DNA from: Boesenbergia rotunda
Lineage: Eukaryota > Streptophyta > Magnoliopsida > Zingiberales > Zingiberaceae
Direction of reading: 5' to 3'
NCBI GenBank assembly: GCA_024364735.1
Contig: JAGFNQ010005387.1
Coordinates: forward strand, 57,230 to 121,229
DNA: 64,000 nucleotides
Below the pieces are notes generated by a model that worked only from the letters and a program-made list of their open reading frames with translations, was not told the DNA's origin and ran no database searches. Numbering within the stretch: the stretch's first letter is position 1; each line of letters starts with the position of its first letter. This document shows, in pieces, positions 11,607 through 21,765 of this stretch. The position numbers and the translations under genes were made by a program.

Positions 11607-11880
11607 GCCTTATATAGGCAGATCAATGGGGGCGCCCGGGAGCTCCCGGGCGCCCGGGTCAGTGGTCTCTGCCTTTGGCAGAGACTGGGTCTGGTGGGGG
11701 CGCCCGGAGTGCTCCGGGCGCCCGAGTCAGGCAGCTTTTGCAGCTTTGGCTGCAGTGATTGTGACGGGGGCGCCCGCGTGGTTCCGAGCGCCCTGATGAA
11801 AGGTAGAGGCAGCTTTTTGCCTAGGGAGAAAGAAAAGATGGGGTGGGGGCGCCCGAGGAATCACGGGCGCCCGGGACTGT
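11607..11880 (-). promoter_or_regulatory. internal promoter-like block: TATA plus four GC palindrome pairs
   Basis: On - a TATA box (CCTATATAAGG, about 11618-11608) lies roughly 95 bp upstream of the ATG at 11514. Upstream of it are four hairpin-like pairs built on GGGCGCCC (near 11628-11660, 11696-11728, 11767-11795, 11844-11875), about 70 bp apart. The same arrangement, GC palindromes then TATA, forms the U3 of this element's LTR at 14953-15330. It probably drives the ORF at 11514-10266. The surrounding + frames rich in Gly/Arg/Pro are by-products of the GC repeats. Confidence 0.55.
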
Positions 11881-12649
11881 AGCGAAAAGACAAGTTTTGT
11901 GTCTTGTCATCGTTTGACTATGGTTTAATCGGTTTGACCATGGTTTGACCATGGTTTAATCGGTTTGACCATGATTTGACTATGGTTTGAAATATAAGAT
12001 TAAACTACAATACAGCTAATAAATGAATTATAATTGAGTTTAATCTTACTGTCTCACCCAATCTAGGGTTTTCAATCACGTTAGCCTTATAGGTTTCGTG
12101 AGACAGGTTTTGATAAGTAAAAATTATTTTGAAAAATTATTATGTATTTTGCAAACCTTAAATTAATTTTTGAAAACAGTTAAGTTTATTTTGAGAGAAA
12201 ATGTTTGAATCTATACTTAACTGAAAATTGTGTTAGATTTGAATTTAACAAAAAGTAATTTGAAATTGAAATTCAAAAATTGGCTTCCAGGTCTTGGCGA
12301 GGCACTAGGCCTTCTTTGGCCGTAGCCTTATTGGATCATCAATCTTTTCCTTGACAAAGCCGTTTAATGAAATTTCATTTTCAAAATTAATCTTTGAAAA
12401 AGTTCTGGTCTAACTAGTTTGGATTTTGGATCGGTAGCTTCGGCTAGTTTTACCAGTCTGAAGAGACCAAGTGAACTTGATCTTATTAGAATTGGTTTTC
12501 CTAACGTACTATCATCTCACCTCCACCCAATACTATGTTTTCAGGTTTCAGTTAAGTTTGTTCAGTCTTTATACTAACCTAGGTCTAAGCATGGTAAATT
12601 GCAGAAATTTAAATAAACAATCAATCAGGCAATTTGCAAGAATTAAATT
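11881..12649 (-). other. replacement junction and conserved gag-downstream spacer
   Basis: From about 12030 to 12649 the sequence is nearly the same as 32440-33070 in the sister element, so it is ancestral spacer between gag and pol. Left of about 12030 the two elements part: the sister continues into protease, this one into a stretch with repeated TTTGACCATGGTTT words and then the promoter-like block. No gene is seen. Confidence 0.7.
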
Positions 12650-14302
12650 CTATTTAATAATAAATATAGTTTTCAATTTGGCTCCCCCTGGACTATAGCC
12701 ACGATAATGATTAGGCAAGATGTGAATGTTGTCATTGGGGATCCAATACTGATTTGATCCAGTTGGTTTGTTCAGGTACAGTTTTGGTACCCATGCCTGA
12801 ATTTTACCTCTGGACTGATTCAGTACAGCAAAATAAGATCTTTGTCGGGATTTGGTTCTATAGCCAAGTCCGGATCGATTTAGAACGGACTTCTGTTTTC
12901 CAAGAATCATGTCAAGACCCTTGGAACCAGAAGTGAATCGTTCTAAGGCCGCTCTAAGATCCTTAACCTGAGTTTTCAGGGAGGAGTTCTCTTTCTCAAA
13001 TTTTTCAACTTGAGTAGGAGTTCCTTCTTGAACTTTCTCGGTTAAGGACTTAGAGTCAGCTCCCTCTTTCAGGAGTTTTACTTCCTGTCGGAGAGATTCG
13101 ACTCGGAGTTTGGCTTTCGCCAAATCTCGAGAAAGATAAGAGATAAGATCATTTAATTGACTTCTATTGAAACCACTTACCTTGATCTCGCCGTCTTCTG
13201 AAAAGGTTAGTCTGTCATCGTCCTGCTCTGACTCTGACTCGGTCCCGACTTCTTCTGAGGCGGTCAGGGCTAGAAGGTTGGACTGGGGTGCTTCTTCTTC
13301 TTCTTCTGAGGAAGATTCGTCCCAGGTTGCTTGGAGTGCTTTCTTTCTTCTTGTCTTTTTGTTCTCCTTTAGGTTTGGACACTCCGTCTTGTAGTGGCCC
13401 TTCTTCTTGCACTCGTAGCAGGTTACGTTGGGCTTGTTTTTGTCACTCGCGGGTTCAGCTGGTTCGTCCTTTCTTCGGTTGGCCTTCTTTCTGTTGGTTT
13501 GGTTCTTTAATTTTTTATAGTAGCTTCGGGCCAGTCGGACCAGCTCAGATCGATCTCCTTCTTCGTCTTCTGCGTCTGAGTCTGAGTTAGACTCGGGTTC
13601 AGGTTGAGGTTTCTTCTTTGTCGATCTTCTAATTTTTCCTGCAACAAAGGCAATACCTTTCTCGGCCATATTGCAGTTAGTCTGTTCATGAAGTTCTAAC
13701 TCAGAAAATAATTCATCTAATTTAATTTTAGAGAGATCCCTAGAAACCTTGTATGCATCTACCATAGATGCCCACAAGGTATTTCTAGGGAAAGCATTTA
13801 GGGCATACCTTATTAGGTCACGGTTTTCGACCTTGTGACCTATAGTGTGAAGACCATTCATCAATTCTTGGATTCGTGCGTGGAGTTGGGCTGCTGTTTC
13901 ATTGTCGGCCATCTTGATGGTATACAATTTGTTCAGGAGCAGATCCCTCTTGCTGATCCTGGTGTCTGATGTTCCTTCGTGCCGCTCGATCAACTTTGCC
14001 CACAACTCCTTGGCACTGTTGAAGGGGCCCACTCGGTTCAGCTCTTCTTTTGTCAATCCGCATTGGAGAGTCTGGGTCGCCTTTGCATCGACTTCAATTT
14101 TGCGCTTCAGGGTGTTGTCCCATTCTGAGTAGGTTTGCGGTACTCCTTCGGCGTTTTTGGGGATCTCCAGTCCGGACTGGATGATAATCCACATGTCCAC
14201 CTGAGTTTTCAGGTGAACCTTCATTCGACTTTTCCAGTAGGAAAAGTCTTCTCCACTGAAAAGTGGAGGTCTGGCGGTGCTAAATCCTTCTTGCATGACC
14301 AT
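12650..14302 (-). CDS. gag: SIRE-like gag, intact
   Basis: An uninterrupted 550-codon frame. Residues 1-230 are the copia gag domain (FSYWKSRM near 20-27, helical core with KVENRDLIRYALNAFPRN). Residues about 235-290 are acidic then Lys-rich. A zinc knuckle CX2CX4HX4C (CYECKKKGHYKTEC) is at 295-308. A Ser/Glu-rich stretch is followed by a coiled coil (about 385-455), a mark of SIRE/Maximus Gag. The C-terminal 90 residues are a linker toward pol. The sister gag at 34696 down is about 95% the same by eye but has a stop near its end. Start: first ATG after the primer site, 220 bp inside the element. As the only intact gag in the window it could package the element if enzymes come from elsewhere. 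Confidence 0.9.
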   Translation of the reverse strand: MVMQEGFSTARPPLFSGEDFSYWKSRMKVHLKTQVDMWIIIQSGLEIPKNAEGVPQTYSEWDNTLKRKIEVDAKATQTLQCGLTKEELNRVGPFNSAKELWAKLIERHEGTSDTRISKRDLLLNKLYTIKMADNETAAQLHARIQELMNGLHTIGHKVENRDLIRYALNAFPRNTLWASMVDAYKVSRDLSKIKLDELFSELELHEQTNCNMAEKGIAFVAGKIRRSTKKKPQPEPESNSDSDAEDEEGDRSELVRLARSYYKKLKNQTNRKKANRRKDEPAEPASDKNKPNVTCYECKKKGHYKTECPNLKENKKTRRKKALQATWDESSSEEEEEAPQSNLLALTASEEVGTESESEQDDDRLTFSEDGEIKVSGFNRSQLNDLISYLSRDLAKAKLRVESLRQEVKLLKEGADSKSLTEKVQEGTPTQVEKFEKENSSLKTQVKDLRAALERFTSGSKGLDMILGKQKSVLNRSGLGYRTKSRQRSYFAVLNQSRGKIQAWVPKLYLNKPTGSNQYWIPNDNIHILPNHYRGYSPGGAKLKTIFIIK

Positions 14303-14521
14303 TTAATCTGAAAAATAAGAAAACTAACAAAAAAAATTTCCCAAGACTAGGTCATGGATTAGTAGTGTGGGATGAATAAAATGAAATAACGAGGGGTGTT
14401 GCACCAACCTCGATTAACAAAAAAATTCGAACGAAATATTTAAAGAAAATTCGAACGGGAAAAAAAAATAAAAATCTGAAAAATTTTCAAACTGGTGGTT
14501 GCACCAAGTTTGAACTTCCCC

Positions 14522-14533
14522 GCTCTGATACCA
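14522..14533 (-). other. primer binding site (initiator tRNA-Met) of SIRE-like element 1
   Basis: The + strand GCTCTGATACCA is the complement of TGGTATCAGAGC, two bases inside the LTR edge at 14536. Confidence 0.92.
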
Positions 14534-14952
14534 CTTGTTGGATCGAGAGAACCGATAGAGGGGGGTGAATATCGGAAATCGTTCGGATTTATGGAAAGAG
14601 AAATTGCACAGCGGAAGATAAAAACAAATACGCGAACACTGTAAATTTTTACTTGGTTCGGAGCCTAGGTCGACTCTTACTCCAAGGCCCACGGTCGTTG
14701 ACCGTTTACTTTGGGCAATTCTATATGAGGCGCAATAATAGTTTATAAAGATTGATTTACAAATGCAGTACAGTAAACTTAACAATTAAAAAGAGAGGCT
14801 CTTCTTTTACCGACGTCCGATGTAGGTTGTCTTTTTCGGAGCAGCGGGACGTCGTCAGCTCGAGTTGGGAGGTTTCCGGAGCGATGCGCGAGAGCAGAAG
14901 AGCGTAGAAGCGTTGAATCAAGTGTTGTTCTGAAGCCTGGGGTCGAGGACCC

Positions 14953-14960
14953 TTTATATA
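14953..14960 (-). promoter_or_regulatory. LTR TATA box of SIRE-like element 1
   Basis: TATATAAA on -, just downstream of the GC palindrome block. The same site is at 35356-35363 in the second copy. Confidence 0.65.
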
Positions 14961-15579
14961 GGGCCTGGGGGCGCCCGGGACGTCGGGGGCGCCCCCCCAC
15001 GTGTCACACGATCCGCCTCGGTCTCGGTCAGCTTCTATCCCTTTAAATTCGAGATCAGACCTTGACCGGGGCGCCCGGAGCGCTGGGGGCGCCCGGAGCG
15101 CTGGGGGCGCCCGGGTTGACCGGGTCAAAACTTTATCCCTTGGCTTCGCTTGGTTGAGCTTCGATGCTTTGCTGTTGGGGGCGCCCAGAGCGCTGGGGGC
15201 GCCCGGGACAGCGGGGGCGCTCGGGAGCACGGGGGCGCCCGGGAGTTGAACTGTCGAAGCTCCCTTTGTTTTCTTGTGTTTTGTGTTCACCTTGGGGGCG
15301 CCCGGGACACTCCGGGCGCCCTGGTCAGCTGTTGCCTCATTCCTTTGAGACTCTCTGAGCTGCAGACACTCGTTCCTTCGGTCCTACATCCAGGGTTAGT
15401 CCAAAACACAATAAAACATTAAAATATTAGTTTATACAGCCGTAGCTGTCTTGGTTCTGACTTTGGGTATCCAAAATGGAACCCTAGGTCGAACCGACGC
15501 CTACTGTTCCCTCGACGGGGAACGCGTCCTCACCTACTCCTCTCGGGAGAATGTACCTGATGCCAACCGCTCCTTTGGT

Positions 15580-15830
15580 TGGACTTTTGCCTGGCGGTCC
15601 TTTGCCAGGTCTTGGATACCGAGCTGTCCTTCGCCCGGTGCCTAGCATTCCTTTGCTAGGGCTTCAGTCCCAAGCTGTCCTTCACTGACGCCTAGCAGTC
15701 CTTCGCTAGGGCTTTTCACCCTGGCATTCCTTCGCCAGTGCCTAGCATTCCTTCGCTAGGACTTTTTACCCTGGCATTCCTTCGCCAGTGCCTAGCATTC
15801 CTTCGCTAGGACTTTTTACTCTGCACACTA
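15580..15830 (-). repeat. tandem array of short hairpins in SIRE-like U3
   Basis: Alternating units CTAGC-ATTCCTTC-GCTAG and CTGGC-ATTCCTTC-GCCAG, about 50 bp per pair, with CTTTTTACC between pairs. Stems differ by paired changes (A/T versus G/C) while the loop stays ATTCCTTC or GTCCTTC. Arrays recur at about 8440-8640 and 35940-36180 with different copy numbers. Confidence 0.75.
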
Positions 15831-15924
15831 GAGTGACATGTTAGATAACAGGTAATACATAACTTTTGAACCCTGTTGTCATTATCAAAACACAGGTTTG
15901 ACTTTGGTGCTTTCTGCACCAACA

Positions 15925-16772
15925 TATTGGATGTTCTCTTTCCTATTTTCTGACCTCCTGGTGCAATGACAGGCAGTCGAGGAGTGCGTGACCGCCGGTC
16001 GGGGTCTGTATTCCTAGCCCCGGGTTGAAGTCATGCTCTGCCGCGCCTTGAGGGGGGATGTTGCAGCTAACCACGAGCATCGGGTAGGGTTGATGCAGGC
16101 GGGGGTCAACAGAGCTCTCCGTGTGAAGGTCGAGCACCTGATGAACCTCTTGCAAGACAAGGAGCAAACTCTTCAAAATTCCCGGCACAGAGAACGCCTG
16201 AACGCCTGGCGTTCGAGAAAGCTGTGAGTGTTACCAAGGACCTGCTCCAGGTGACGCAGGAGAGAGACCAGCTCTAGGCAAGGCTCACGGTAGCCTCGGC
16301 TGAAATACTAAACTCGCGTAGTCAGGATCAGGCTCAATAACTCAGTCAGAAGGAGTCTGATCTCCTGATGGCCGCTGACCGCGCGTCCGTCTTGGAGGAT
16401 GACCTGCTCTAGGCTCGGTCGGATGAGCGGGCCACGTCGGAGAGGCTTAGAGAGGCCCTAGCCGAGTAGGATGAGATGTCTGCCGAGCTGGGATGGTTGA
16501 GGCGTTCTTATGAGGCTGCTGAGGCCGAGCTCCTTGCTCTTCGAGTTGCCCAAACTTCTGGCTCTAAGGAGGCTGAAGCGAGCTTCAAGGTGAAGTTTCT
16601 AGGATCGGATGAATATCGTGCCATCATAATCGACCAGGTAATGAAGCACCTGCAGCAGGGCTTCCATGGGGCTATCGATCAGCTGAAGAAGGACCAACTC
16701 TTACCCCCAGATGTTGCCCCGCGATTGTATGTGTCGGCCGAGCTAGAGAGGGGTTTTCCCTCGAGGACCTGA
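15925..16772 (+). pseudogene. relic of gypsy-type gag C-terminus, four stops
   Basis: From about 16209 to 16772 one frame reads as a long Glu/Gln/Leu/Ala-rich coiled coil ending in a conserved block (SDEYRAIIIDQVMKHLQQGF, then AIDQLKK and LYVSAE) seen in plant gypsy-type transposon proteins with this C-terminus. Four stops interrupt it: TAG 16275, TAA 16338, TAG 16410, TAG 16467. Each follows Leu, Gln or Glu in Gln-rich coiled coil and is one C-to-T change from CAG/CAA. Upstream (16033-16227) the same protein continues in another frame, so there is also a frameshift near 16195-16210. It is a dead fragment; its 5' part is lost to the left. Confidence 0.7.
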
Positions 16773-17754
16773 GTTTGTGGGGCCCTGTCTTCACCGGGGG
16801 GTCGGGCCCTATTGTAGCAATTTTGCATTAATGCGATCATTTTTACTATTTCTTGTGTACGTGTCTTTTCTTGATGTGTCTCGTGCCTTTGCTTTACGGG
16901 CTTGACGAATTGGAAGGTAGTTGCTTGCTTCGACGTTGATTTTGGGTGTGGGACCCTTGACTATTCTACAGGTCGAAGCTCCATGCCTATATTTATGTCC
17001 ATGGCGGGTCCCTGTCGATATTTCCTTCTAGAGTGTGCGTGTAGCTCCCGAACCGTCGCCTCCGCATTATACGCAATCTTATTGAATGGACTCATAAAGA
17101 GTCGCGGGTTCCTAGATGCGGCATGGGCGCGTTGGCCTAAACGACGCCTCGGTGTCTACTGTTGTTCTTGCGTCCTCCCTGCATTAACTCCACAGAGAGG
17201 CAACCATCAATATAAATAGGGGGAGAGGGGTGCACCGTCTCCTTCATCCCTTCTGTCTGCTTTCTTCCTTTTAGCGTGATGCCACCGCTCTTCCCTTCAC
17301 CCTCTTCGGTGTCCACATGCCCGATGCCGGAGATGCAGTAGTGTTCTTGGCTGAGGGACCCCTCAGAGGTAGAGGCTTTTGTATTGTTATCCTCGCCGGG
17401 GAGCATGGTGGAGATGATGTCAAGGGTCTCACTGAAGATCCTGGCGGATGTGGGACTCCCGGGTTATCTGAGGAGTTCAGAAAAGATATTACATGGTCTG
17501 CTAGGGGGCATGGGGGAGATGACATATCCTGCTGGTTGCCTCCTCCAGGTCAGTCCATGGCGGTGCGCCAGCAGACGCCATCCTCTTCTAAATCCTTGTT
17601 TTCCCCATGTTTTGGGCGGAGGATGGTGTTTGTGGGATACACCGTCATCAAGAGCAGGGGGGCTACAGCAGTTGACTTTCCTCTTTCTCTTTCCTCTTTT
17701 TCTTGATCCCATATCCGTAGCGAAACTGCAGTGGCTACTCCCTCCTCCTGTTAA
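16773..17754 (+). repeat. probable 3' untranslated/LTR region of the gypsy relic; no gene
   Basis: No convincing coding sequence. A TATA box (TATAAATAGG, 17211-17220) is followed by a pyrimidine-rich leader and an ATG at 17280 that opens only a short frame. This would suit the U3/R of a decayed LTR. The open frames at 17317-17782 on both strands lack recognisable features. The region ends at the copia insertion at 17755. Confidence 0.4.
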
Positions 17755-20047
17755 TGTTAGTGATATGAGAGAAGTGTCCTAAGGCAATCGTCTTATGATT
17801 GTAAATATTTATTTTAATAAATGAAAATTCACTATTTGAGTATACATGTTTGTGTATTTGATTGGGATCTTAAACTCATCTACTGAATGTCCGCAATACA
17901 ATTCACAGCATAAGAGAATTTGTGATGAGATCACAACTAGTGATTATCTCTACATGTGCAATTGTGAAGTATTGAAAATATCCCTAGTCGATGAATTGAT
18001 AAAAACGGACACTATCAATTCTGTTGAGACTAGCATGGGTTATTCTCTAATCAGCTGATTCTCACTGGCTGGTGACATTGGGATGTCCGAAGATAAACAT
18101 GGATGCTAGTTAAGGGAACTAGTTCATTGGAGTGACTAGCTGTAAGACTTCATATGGGAATCTACATGTAGATATGTCAATGAAGATCTTACTGCGGCTT
18201 AAGTGCGATGTTCCTTTGACTTGCGGTGTTCAAGTCATCTTGGTCATGGAGACTTATACTTTGATATCTTAAGCAAGCATTTCCAAGGAGGTGTGGACCC
18301 AGGATGATCGGGTATAAGCCGAAGTGCCCGAAGATGTTTGAACAGCCTACAAAGGATTCACCACTCCTTGCGAGGAGATGTATACCCAGGCCTATCGTCG
18401 GATTGTTACTCAAAGCCTCTGGCCAGAGCATATCATGTTAAGAGTGCGAGTCTCTTAAATACATGAGAGTAATTAGAAATCCAAAGGACGAGAAAGACAC
18501 TACTTGGGCTAGGTGTGACGTAGTCAGCCTAGTGGGGACTGACACCATTGACCGTGTCCTGAACCAAGTGGGTATAAGGTGGTGAAGGGAATGGGGCATG
18601 ATTCATTAGAGCTGCTGAAGGGTTTCAGAATAATTTCTTCTAAGGTCAAACCGTTGATCTTTCGATTAATTGGGGATCATGATGTACTACTAGGTGCCAC
18701 TCATGATCGTTCTATAATTAGTTAAATTATAGACGACCAACATAAATCGAAAGCCTATTTAGTCACACGCACTACGAGTAATCCGAGGGATTTAAAACGA
18801 GTTGAAAATTGGATTTTCCGATCAAGAGAAATAAGTCGAATCTGAGTTAGTCAGAGGCGCAATGGAAGCTAAAAATGGCTAAGTCTTTTGAAGGCTTTTT
18901 GGGCGAATTAAATGAGTTTAATTCGCGGCGGTTCGGGTTGGTTTGGCCGGCCAAAGAGGGTGTCAAAACCCCCTTTGGTGGTCGGCCACAATAAGAGGAG
19001 AAAACCAATTAATTTTGGTTTAATTAATAAAATAAATCTAGTGCGATTTATTTTATAAATTATGGATAAATAAATTTGTATAAAGAAATTTATATAAATA
19101 AAATTTATAGAAATTTATTCTTTTATGGAAGATTAAAATAATCCATGAATTGGTTTATTTTAATTTTATAAAATCAATTATGAATTGATTTTTTCATAAT
19201 AAGAAAGTTTATAAATTTCTTATAAAATTTATTCCATAATTTAAAGAGAAGAAGAATTAGTTTTATTATAAATTCGTTTATAATAAAGACTCGGTTTAAA
19301 CGGAATAATTAATAAGAAAATTTATAAGATAAATTTCTTATAACTAATTCCGTTAATTCCGTTAATTCGGTTTAGAGGGAGACTTAGCAAAGGAGTTGCT
19401 ACTATATAAAGGAACCAAATGCTAGCCCTTATTCCTAACTAATTAAGAGATTAATTATTCTCTCCCTCTCTCTCTTAATCTCTTCTCTCTTCTCTTCTTC
19501 CCTCTCTTGCCTAGGGCCGGCGCCCACCCTAGAGGATTAGGGCCGGCGCACAAAGGACTCCTTGGAGGAGGCCGTGAGCTTCAAGAAGAAGAAGGAGAAC
19601 CCGAATACGAAGAAGAAGAAGCGGATATCGACTCCTCTCTTCTCGGAATTCGATTCCGTTACTTCGTTGGTTAGTTTCCTATCATTCCTCTCTTGTTCAT
19701 CTAGTTGTGCCTTCTGAGAATCTAGTAGTTCTCCTCGGCACAAAACTCGTGACTTTGCGAAGTCATCCCGAAGAGAACTCGGCGTGGACGCGAATAGAGG
19801 CGGAGCTTCCAAGGGACGCTACGGTTGGATCTCGTCCCTTACTTCGAGTTACGAGAGGTACTTGGTAAATTTGTTTACTTTTCCGCAAAGTTTTATTTTA
19901 TGATTATGTCAACACAATGTAAGGTTGCATGCTAGATACGAAGTTAAAATAATTTAGGAAATTATTTTATGCAAATTCTTCCGCTGCACGTAAAAATTTT
20001 GAATTTTACGAACTCGTATCCTTGTCGACATGCACCCGGTCCCAACA
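17755..20047 (+). repeat. 5' LTR of Angela/Tork-like element (2293 bp)
   Basis: Starts TGTTAGTGATATG, ends CCCAACA. TATA box TATATAAA at 19403-19410. The section 19000-19380 is very AT-rich with inverted words. No gene. Confidence 0.93.
19403..19410 (+). promoter_or_regulatory. LTR TATA box of Angela/Tork-like element
   Basis: TATATAAA in a GC-moderate setting, with a CT-rich leader starting about 45 bp downstream. Confidence 0.65.
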
Positions 20048-20048
20048 G

Positions 20049-20060
20049 TGGTATCAGAGC
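20049..20060 (+). other. primer binding site (initiator tRNA-Met)
   Basis: TGGTATCAGAGC one base after the 5' LTR end. Confidence 0.93.
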
Positions 20061-21765
20061 CGGTTAGTGTTCGACATTATCATATAATTGTTTTGCGGAA
20101 CACTTTGTCATGATCTCAATTTTGGAAAAAATTTTCAATTATGGAAACTTTCAAATTATAATAGATTTTAGATTTAGAAATTTCAAAGTTTGGAAATCTT
20201 CATGAAATTTCGCAAACGTTTGGAATTTTCTAGTTTCTGAAATTTTATAATAATTGTGAAAACTTCCCATCCTTGAAAACTTTCCAAATTTTGGAAAATT
20301 TTCTATTTTAGAAATTTTCCAATTTTTGGAAATATGTAAGTTTTCTTTTTACCCGAAACTTACAATTATTCTGAAAATTATTTTTTTGAAATCTCGCAAT
20401 TTTGGGCACTTTCTTTTGAGAAAGTCTAGACAAATTCATGGACAGTTAATTGACAATTAAATTTGAATTGGTTTTTAAATTGACAACAAAATTCTTTATT
20501 TTGGATTGAGCCTCGGGGAGCCGTCCAATTTAAAGTTAGTTGTTGTAATTTAATTTCCCAATTTTTAATTGAAATTGTCATGTTTGATTTGGATTGAGCC
20601 TCGGGGAGCCGTCCAATTGGATTTACGACAAATTATTTTTCTTTGGGTATCTGAGCCTCGGGGAGCCACCCTTAGAAAATGATTTGTTGTAATTAATTAA
20701 ATCCATGAATAAAATATGTTGAAGAGGTGATGCTCTTACATATTGTTGTCTCCAAAATTAATTAGGAAAATGGTTTCCTATAGAGTTTTCTTAAATAAGA
20801 TTTTCATGAAAATAATGTGGTTGAATTAAGGGATTTGTCTCTTAATTTAATAAGATTTGATTTAGAGAAATCAAAGTCTTAAACATATTATTTCCGAAAT
20901 TAGTTATGACAATTTAGGAAATTGTTTCCCAAAGCAATTCCTTTAATAAAGTATGAAATTATAATTAGGAAATCCGGTTCCTAATTTAATTCATGAGACT
21001 TGATAAATTAAGTCACATACATACTTTATTAAGGAAAACGTTAGTCATGACATAATTATATGTCATGAATGTGCTTAGAAAAGAATGAGACCCAAACACC
21101 CCTTACAAAATATTAAGGCTAACACCTTCCATTAATATGGTTAGAACTGGAGTTTTGTTTCTCGTTTGGGTTGATGGACACATCCATGCCCGACTTGAAC
21201 CTCAACATGTTCAAACCATAGAATTAGTTTATGAATAATATAGTTGAAGTCAGAGGTCAATCCTTAGTTTTGGTTGTTGGACACATCCAAGCCGGACTAA
21301 ACGGTTGAATGAACTTCAACAATATTAAAACTATTTCTTGATTAATGGGTCAGCCTTAAGCTTGGAGCATCGATTTGTTGTGTCACAGCCAAGGTCGATG
21401 TGAAGAGAGGTGGAGTTGGGTGCTATGTATAATGATACATACTTGTTAATGAGTTAACAACCTAATGATTTATGCAAACATTCAATTAGTTGATAGCATA
21501 AAGTGATAGTTATATATATGTGATGTGTAATCGGTAAAATTACCTACCTTCATAGCTAAGAAAAACTTGATGGCCATAGCCATGGTGGTTCTTATCTATG
21601 GTTGGATATCAACCTATTTGGAGATGTTCCTACGATCTCCCGAATTGATAATAAGGGTGATTCAATTCGTAAAATAAATAGGATTTAATTTATGTATGTT
21701 GATACATTCTTTAATAAATCTTCTCACATAATCTCAATTTGTATTTCTAGGTTAATCACTCGATC
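20061..21765 (+). other. 1.7 kb untranslated leader with repeated stem-loop motif
   Basis: No coding sequence. Three copies of a GAGCCTCGGGGAGCC loop at about 20501-20530, 20589-20618 and 20644-20671 are flanked by pairing arms: TTGGA/TCCAA in the first two, GGGT/ACCC in the third. Farther on, GGACACATCCA words recur (about 21177 and 21280). This could be packaging or translation-control RNA structure; that is inference. Confidence 0.5.

Larger units (their letters stand above)
8400..15924 (-). mobile_element. SIRE-like Ty1-copia element, pol-less, carrying a foreign ORF
   Basis: On the - strand the order is 5' LTR (15924-14536), initiator-Met primer site, intact gag, a roughly 600 bp spacer also present in the sister copy at 32440-33070, then a replaced segment with a promoter-like block and an unrelated ORF, AT-rich repeats, polypurine tract and 3' LTR. 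The 3' LTR is cut at 8400 by the Tekay-like insertion and continues outside the window. No protease, integrase, RT or RNase H can be found, although the sister copy has them at the corresponding place. It is therefore a non-autonomous derivative. The right flank begins TATTG; the matching left duplication cannot be checked. Confidence 0.85.
14536..15924 (-). repeat. 5' LTR of SIRE-like element 1 (1389 bp)
   Basis: On + it reads TGTTGGATCG ... GCACCAACA. On - the order is: U3 start, short-hairpin array (about 15830-15580), a 10-12 copy block of GGGCGCC palindromes (about 15330-14965), TATA box (14960-14953), then R/U5. The sister LTR at 34940-36282 has the same plan with different repeat numbers. 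The frames reading Gly-Ala-Pro or Arg-Ala-Pro across 15000-15290 come from the GC repeats and are not genes. Confidence 0.93.

Noticed and set aside
11571..11882. Gly/Arg-rich + frames
   Set aside because: Same cause: GC palindrome repeats in a promoter-like block; no start context or domain.
14757..15422. Overlapping open frames on both strands rich in Gly-Ala-Pro and Arg-Ala-Pro
   Set aside because: They come from the repeated GGGCGCC palindromes, which lack stops in several frames; they lie in an LTR upstream of TATA on -.
17317..17782. Several open frames of 80-130 codons on both strands
   Set aside because: No recognisable domain or repeat, unbiased codons and mutual overlap; likely leader or LTR relic sequence.
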